Shown: positions 61,231-64,000 of the stretch, piece after piece
How the letters are laid out: the number at the start of each line of letters is the position of its first letter
Numbering within the stretch: the first letter of the stretch is position 1
Origin: Apteryx mantelli
Lineage: Eukaryota; Chordata; Aves; Apterygiformes; Apterygidae
NCBI RefSeq assembly: GCF_036417845.1
Contig: NC_090020.1
Coordinates: 31,852,425-31,916,424 of the forward strand
Direction of reading: 5' to 3'
Length of the DNA stretch: 64,000 nucleotides
Position numbers and translations under genes: made by a program
Notes under the pieces: model-generated
Seen by the model: only the letters and a program-made list of their open reading frames with translations
Told to the model about the DNA's origin: nothing
Databases searched by the model: none

Positions 61231-63470
61231 TGGGGCATGCATAATAACATTGCCACAATTATATCTATCACAGTATTACAATGGAAATTATCTGAAACTT
61301 GGTATTTTTGCATTTTGTGAACTTCCTTTACTGCTACTGCAGTCTTATTTGAGATTAAAACCAGTTCTTAATATGCCAGGCTGATGCAACAGTCCACCTC
61401 CAAAAAGCATCAAACAACATTTTGGAGCAAACTGCAATCTCAGTTGGAAGTTACATAACACCAAGGGATGTTATCAATGAAGACACAATACCAAATTTGT
61501 GCTACAATCTGAATTATAACTGGAACAGGAATAAAGGAATTCATCATCTAGCAACTATTTTGAAGCAAAACAGTAAATAACACAATGTAATTATTAATGT
61601 TTCTATGTTATTTGTTATTATTACTTGAAAAATATAAGAAAAGCTTCTTTTTCTGTGGAGAATCAGTCACGCCTCATGTAAAACCAGAAACACATTGAAG
61701 GAACACCAATGTGTAAAATAACAACAGTAAATTGTCCAGGCCAGGCAATGCTAGACAGTTGAGTTGTGACGGTTCAAGAGGTTGTCATTCTTTGCTATCC
61801 ATGCTGCCCATTTATTAGGAATAAATGCCCCAGTTACAGAACGGAATATGTGTTTAAACTATTCCAGTTTCAGCTAAACCCCCAGACTTCCCACCAAAAC
61901 AGGTAAGGGAGCACATACACGTGTCCGTCAACACTGTTGCAAAGGTGGTAACATTTAGTAGAGAAGTAGCAAGCAGTCTGACACAGCTGTGACTGTGGCG
62001 GTTCTTCTTGTGAACCGCTGCGCCTATGAGCACAAACTGAGATTCAGCCTTTCAAAATATTGTACCTGGGTAAGTACAGTAAAATATATAAGATGTGGCC
62101 TTTGTATTTTCAATAGCGTGCAAGGTAAGGACAAAGTTTCACCTTTGCATCTGAACTACACTGTTAGAAATTCAGGACAATAACTCCCAGTTTGAAATAC
62201 GAACCTAATTATAAATACACTATTATTTAAGGAACGTGGCTGTTATCCTGAGTTGTTATATAAGCCATTCGTAACACCTTTTTTGCACAGACTAAAAGCC
62301 ATGGAAAATATGAAAAAATATATACGCATATTCACTTGGGATGAACACTGAAGGTGATTTTGTACTACTAAAACAGAATTCTTTCCAGCTGCATGTAGTG
62401 TATTTCTAGTCTTGCCTGTAGTATGAGAAATGTGTTCCAGGGTTAATACAGATTTGTATAAAAACTAAGCAGAAGTGCACAATGATGTTAACTTTAATAT
62501 TTGGAATCCCATACCCCTTGAAACTTAAGTTAAAATTAGTTGTGGAAGGTACTGAAGTAAGAAACCTTAAAGGTGAAGATCTATTTATGCAGAGAATTGG
62601 TATAATATTGACACAGCACTATGAGCATTCTCTACTGCTTTCACTGGGCTGATATAAAGATTTTTCAAATTCTGTGGCAAGGTTAATCCCTAGTTTTGGC
62701 AGTCTGCCAAAACTCACAACACCTACTTGTTGCGACTGTGATTTCATGGCAAAGGACTCCTCTTCAACAGGGCATTAAATAATTTTTCTTACTTACAGTA
62801 TGTAGTTCAAAGAACATAAACAATGACCATTTTAGTTAGAGAGATTTAAACAGGTACAAGAATATAAGCGGCTCCATTATATTCTTACATCTCACAGTTC
62901 ATGATTAACATAAATTTAAGCCTTTAAACAAAAATGCAGCAGCATGTCACTGAAGGGGGAAGTCAAAAATCCCATCCCAATTTCAGAATCAAGATGGTAA
63001 ATCCATCAATCAGGCACCATCAACCAATGCTGCATTTGAACCAGCAGTTAACTGGTGAAAGACCATCTCCCCATTGAGAATCACTGATAAATATAGTTCT
63101 CTTGTTAGTCTTTCTACCAAAGGCACCCTTCCCCTCCAAAAATAGCACTTCATTTGCAGTAGTAAGAATACACAAAGTTCTCATCAGTTAAAAACCTGCT
63201 ATAACTTAGAAGCATTATTCTTCATGATTTTAAAGCTCTTGCACATGCAACAGAAAATGAATGCCAGACTTGGGTCACATCAAGTAGAAATAATTTTGGA
63301 AATGTATTTTTCACAGCAAAACATGTCAGTTCTGTAAACAATGGGGTGCAACTTCTGCATTAGATCTTACTGTGAGCAGAGACAAGGGGGAATAAGAATT
63401 GGTAGACGAAAAAAGACAACAAAAAAGGGTAAATCCCACACCATGGCAGTTTGACTTTAAACATGGAGAA
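61231..63470. other. Gene-free stretch, possible 3'UTR on the minus strand
   Basis: No open frame above 64 codons and no simple repeats of note. The texture is AT-rich and non-repetitive, compatible with a long 3'UTR or plain intergenic DNA. Confidence 0.4.
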
Positions 63471-63570
63471 CACAGAATCACAGAATAATTCAGGCTGGAT
63501 GGGACCTTGGGAAGTTATCTAGTCTAACCTTCTGCTCAAAGCAGTGTCAATACTGAAGTCAGTTGAGGTA
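63471..63570 (-). mobile_element. CR1 3'-end fragment
   Basis: CACAGAATCACAGAATAATT then CAGGCTGGATGGGACCTTGG, TTATCTAGTCTAACCTTCTG and CTCAAAGCAGTGTCAA is the antisense of a CR1 tail (terminal 8-bp repeats, then 'GGTTGGAAGGGACCTC..ATCTAGTCCAACCCCCTGCTCAAAGCAGGG'). Only about 100 bp of the 3' end is kept, the usual severely truncated form. Confidence 0.85.
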
Positions 63571-64000
63571 AAAGATGTTTAAACCAAAACAGACCTTCCC
63601 TCTTAAAGCATTTAAACTGGGCATATAGTAATGCGGCCCAAGTAAATTAAACTCTTTTTAATTATGTGCATGTTAGACAAGAAAAACTGAACTGAGTAGC
63701 TAAACATACACACAATGTATGTATCTAACCTCTTCTTATAGTCATGTTCGCTTAAAAAAGTTCATATTAAACCGTGGCTTAGGTGATGCATTCTTCCCTC
63801 ACAAGAGATGGCTATATTATGTGGAAGAGTTTTTATACAAATATGTAATTCTTGTAAGCATAGGCTGGTGCTGGTCTGTGTGTAGAACTCCTGAACAGCA
63901 AACAGATATTACATATTTTCATTTAATACTGTTAAAATAAAACCATATAATCTTCAGAGAAGCAAGAAACAAGTGCAACAACTCATACATAACTTTTTAA
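63571..64000. other. Gene-free stretch to window edge
   Basis: AT-rich. I see no gene or repeat. Confidence 0.55.

Noticed and set aside
1-64000. tRNA, rRNA, known microRNA, CRISPR or satellite arrays
   Set aside because: No tRNA B-box with a cloverleaf, no known microRNA seed-hairpin I could recognise, and no regular spacer-repeat or long tandem array other than the CR1 tail.

Overview
The window looks like a gene-desert (intergenic or deep-intronic) segment of a bird genome. The best evidence for a bird is a 2.2-kb CR1 retrotransposon whose 3' end carries the typical ATTCTGTG-type 8-bp repeats. Several older CR1 tails and faint MIR-like SINE remnants agree with this. The DNA is AT-rich. 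Outside CR1 no open frame exceeds about 143 codons, and none looks like a known protein. I recognise no host protein-coding gene, rRNA or tRNA, and there are no bacterial-type operons or CRISPR arrays.

Layout. Positions 1-21,543 are unique-looking sequence with scattered old repeats: minus-strand CR1 remnants near 4.6-4.9 kb and 6.6-6.8 kb, MIR-like pieces near 9.1, 12.9 and 14.8-15.0 kb, and amniote dispersed repeats near 2.5, 5.9 and 15.3 kb. An 812-bp solo LTR of an endogenous retrovirus lies on the minus strand at 21,549-22,360. It has a 5-bp target-site duplication, TG...CA ends, CCAAT and TATA boxes and a poly(A) signal. Positions 22,366-40,350 are again unique-looking with occasional MIR-like fragments and an AT microsatellite. 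A 5'-truncated, inactive CR1 lies on the plus strand at about 40,350-42,558, and its last 193 bp are present three times in tandem. Positions 42,559-64,000 are AT-rich with simple repeats, a short minus-strand CR1 tail at about 63.47 kb, and a cluster of minus-strand poly(A) signals near 61.2 kb that could mark the 3' end of a gene lying beyond the right edge.

No genes here act together as a system. The most informative items are two mobile elements with readable histories. The solo LTR keeps a complete-looking promoter. The CR1 triplication has a middle copy that looks like a recombinant of its two neighbours. Weaker leads are a possible 32-nt microexon encoding a basic nuclear-localisation-like peptide, a perfect 20-bp palindrome, and a few stretches that could be conserved regulatory elements. 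All repeat-family calls were made by eye from remembered consensus patterns, so the boundaries of old fragments are approximate.
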